The notes under the pieces were generated by a model. That model saw only the letters and a list, made by a program, of their open reading frames with translations, was not told where the DNA came from and ran no database searches. 64,000 bases of DNA from contig JANJXC010000073.1 in the NCBI GenBank assembly GCA_024709225.1, forward strand, positions 1 to 64,000, given 5' to 3'. Origin of the DNA: Gammaproteobacteria bacterium (GTDB lineage: Bacteria; Pseudomonadota; Gammaproteobacteria; Thiohalomonadales; Thiohalomonadaceae). Below, in pieces: positions 62,105-64,000 of this stretch. Each line of letters begins with the position of its first letter. The first letter of the stretch is position 1. A program made the position numbers and the translations under genes.

Positions 62105-64000
62105 ATGGTAACGATTGAGATCAACGGTAAGCCGGTACAGGCCCGTCCAGGCGCGATGCTGATCGAGGCCGCCGACGAGGCGGGCATTACCATCCCGCGT
62201 TTCTGCTACCACAAGAAGTTGTCGGTAGCGGCCAGTTGCCGCATGTGCCTGGTGGAGGTGGAGAAGGTGGCCAAGCCGCTGCCCGCCTGCGCCACGCCGG
62301 TGACCGAGGGCATGAAGGTATGGACCCGCTCGCCCAAGGCCATCTCCGCCCAGCGCAACGTGATGGAGTTCCTGCTCATCAACCACCCGCTTGACTGCCC
62401 GATCTGCGATCAGGGCGGCGAGTGCGACCTGCAGGAAATGGCCATGGGCTACGGCAAGGACGTATCCCATTTCAGCGAAGGCAAGCGCGTGGTGGTCTCG
62501 CCCGACATCGGCCCGCTGGTCGCCACCGACATGACCCGCTGCATCCACTGCACCCGCTGCGTGCGCTTCAGCGACGAGATCGCCGGCGTGACCGAGCTGG
62601 GTGCGCCGGGGCGCGGCGAGCACATGCATATCGGCACCTACGTGGAGAAGTCGTTGTCCTCCGAGGTGATCGGCAACGTCATCGACCTGTGTCCGGTGGG
62701 CGCGCTCACCTCCAAGCCGTACCGCTACAGCGCGCGGCCGTGGGAGCTGACCAGCCACAGTTCCGTCTCTCCGCACGATTGCGTCGGTGCCAACCTGACC
62801 GTCGATGTGCGCGGCCGCCAGGTGATGCGCGTGCGCCCGCGCGAGAACGAAGAGGTCAACGAAGTCTGGCTGGCCGATCGCGATCGCTACAGCTATCTGG
62901 CGCTGTCCCACGCCGAGCGCATCACTGCGCCGCAGGTGAAGCGCGACGGCGCGTGGCAGACGGTGGACTGGAATACCGCGCTCACCGCGGCCGCCCACGG
63001 CCTGCGCGGCGTGGTGGAGAAGCACGGTGCGCAGCAGATCGGCGCGCTGGCCGGCTACGGTGCCACCACCGAAGAGTTCTATCTGCTGCAGAAGTTCATG
63101 CGCGGCCTCGGCAGCGACAACATCGATCACCGTCTGCACCAGATCGACTTCTCCACTCAGGGTGCCATGCCGGCGTTCCCTTGGCTGGGCCAGGCGCTGG
63201 CCGATCTGGACAATCTCGACGCCGCGCTGCTGGTGGGTTCCAACGTGCGCAAGGAACAGCCGCTCGTTGCGCTGCGTCTGCGCAAGGCGGCCCGGGGCGG
63301 TGCGCGCCTGATGGCGGTCAATCCCATCGATTACGAGCTCAATTTCCCGCTCACCGCGCGCCGCATCGTGGCACCGACCGCCATGGTGTCGGAGCTCATC
63401 GCCATCGCCCAGGCGCTGCTGGAGTCGGGTGGCGAGGCCCCGGCGGGTTTCGCCGCGCTGGCCGCCGGTGTGGCGGTGCTGGATGAGCACCGTGCCATTG
63501 CCCGCCATCTCAAGGACGCGCCGCAGTCCACCGTACTGGTGGGCAATGGTGTGGCGCAGCATGCACAGCAGGGCGCACTGCAGATGCTGGCCGCCCTGGT
63601 GGCGCGCCTGTCCGGTTCCCGTTTCGGTTTCCTCAGCGAGGGCGGCAACAGTGCCGGCGCATGGCTGGCCGGCGCCGTGCCCCATCGCCGTGCCGGCGGT
63701 GCGGCCGGTGCGGCAGGTCTGGATGCACGCGGCATGTTGACGGCCAAGCTGAATGGATATGTGGTCCTCCATGCCGAGCCGGAGCTGGACTGCATCGACG
63801 GCGCTGCGGCACGCGCAGCATTGCAGCAGGCCGAATGTGTGGTGGCGCTTACCCCGTATGTCACCGACACCATGCGCGACTATGCCGATGTGTTGCTGCC
63901 GCTGGCGTTGTTTGCCGAGACCTCGGGCACCCTGGTCAACGCCGAAGGCCGTTGGCAGAGCTTCACCGGTTGCACCACGGCGCCGGGCGAGACCCGTCCG
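62105..64000 (+). CDS. nuoG: NADH-quinone oxidoreductase subunit G (3' end cut by window)
   Basis: NuoG is the 75-kDa iron-sulfur subunit; 632 residues are visible and the frame is still open at the window edge. N-terminal [2Fe-2S] ligands are in FCYHKKLSVAASCRMC with a following PLPAC. The N5-type His/Cys motif is HPLDCPICDQGGECDLQ; the N4 ligands are CIHCTRCVRF and LCPVGALTSK. A molybdopterin-oxidoreductase-like fold follows. The ATG at 62105 gives MVTIEINGKPVQA after GCGGAAG; an ATG at 62090 is the alternative. The sequence is closer to the beta/alphaproteobacterial form than to enteric NuoG. Confidence 0.96.
   Translation, partial: MVTIEINGKPVQARPGAMLIEAADEAGITIPRFCYHKKLSVAASCRMCLVEVEKVAKPLPACATPVTEGMKVWTRSPKAISAQRNVMEFLLINHPLDCPICDQGGECDLQEMAMGYGKDVSHFSEGKRVVVSPDIGPLVATDMTRCIHCTRCVRFSDEIAGVTELGAPGRGEHMHIGTYVEKSLSSEVIGNVIDLCPVGALTSKPYRYSARPWELTSHSSVSPHDCVGANLTVDVRGRQVMRVRPRENEEVNEVWLADRDRYSYLALSHAERITAPQVKRDGAWQTVDWNTALTAAAHGLRGVVEKHGAQQIGALAGYGATTEEFYLLQKFMRGLGSDNIDHRLHQIDFSTQGAMPAFPWLGQALADLDNLDAALLVGSNVRKEQPLVALRLRKAARGGARLMAVNPIDYELNFPLTARRIVAPTAMVSELIAIAQALLESGGEAPAGFAALAAGVAVLDEHRAIARHLKDAPQSTVLVGNGVAQHAQQGALQMLAALVARLSGSRFGFLSEGGNSAGAWLAGAVPHRRAGGAAGAAGLDARGMLTAKLNGYVVLHAEPELDCIDGAAARAALQQAECVVALTPYVTDTMRDYADVLLPLALFAETSGTLVNAEGRWQSFTGCTTAPGETRP

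Overview
This is a chromosomal window of high-GC DNA (by eye a little over 60 % G+C) from a motile, polarly flagellated gammaproteobacterium. Gene order is typical of that class: nnrD-tsaE-ami-mutL-miaA-hfq-hflX-hflK-hflC-yjeT-hisZ-purA; SRP RNA-dnaX-ybaB-recR; fliLMNOPQR-flhBA-flhFG-fliA-cheYZAB-motCD-parC-parP-cheW; tpiA-secG-tRNA-Leu-nuoA. nuoC and nuoD are separate genes and NuoG resembles the beta/alphaproteobacterial form, unlike enterics. A small lipoprotein resembling SoxXA-binding proteins hints at a sulfur-oxidising lineage (Chromatiales/Ectothiorhodospiraceae-like), but this is only an inference. No plasmid, phage, insertion sequence, CRISPR array or rRNA operon is visible. The DNA reads as core chromosome with a few small repeat elements in the gaps.

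Layout. 1-12 kb: metabolite repair, tRNA modification (tsaE, miaA), cell-wall amidase, mismatch repair (mutL), hfq, the hflXKC cluster, hisZ and purA, closed by a strong terminator and tRNA-Leu(CAG). 12-21 kb: a flavoprotein, a SoxK-like lipoprotein, guaB and guaA separated by an oppositely oriented cmoA-cmoB pair, serB, tadA and (reverse) mltF. 22-27 kb: tRNA-Ser(CGA), an orphan outer-membrane beta-barrel gene, tRNA-Ser(GGA), SRP RNA, dnaX, ybaB, recR, then a 154-bp heptamer tandem array. 27-34 kb: an HDOD signalling gene divergent from motAB (which has a near-perfect sigma-28 promoter), then rsgA, a pterin dehydratase and an M48 protease on the reverse strand, and orn.

34-55 kb is one long flagellar/chemotaxis block. 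It starts at a textbook sigma-54 promoter before fliL and runs through the export gate (fliPQR, flhBA), the C-ring (fliMN), the polar placement and number genes (flhF, flhG), the flagellar sigma factor fliA, the cytoplasmic chemotaxis core (cheY, cheZ, cheA, cheB, cheW), a second stator (motCD) and the ParC/ParP polar array-tethering pair. CheA has no visible P2 domain; its linker instead carries three copies of an acidic amphipathic motif, a candidate docking site for ParP. The block ends with a tiny acidic proline-rich protein, a DUF2802 membrane protein, a REPIN-like repeat pair and, in reverse, an FlhB-C-like protein and a FliK-like protein.

55-64 kb: a membrane-anchored pentapeptide-repeat protein with a GYF-like N-terminus, tpiA, secG, tRNA-Leu(GAG) with a terminator, and the start of the respiratory complex I operon (nuoABCDEF and most of nuoG, cut by the window end). 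The least explained items are the pentapeptide protein, the barrel between the two tRNA-Ser genes, the small acidic protein after cheW, and the non-coding repeats at about 25.95, 26.7, 39.4 and 53.2 kb.
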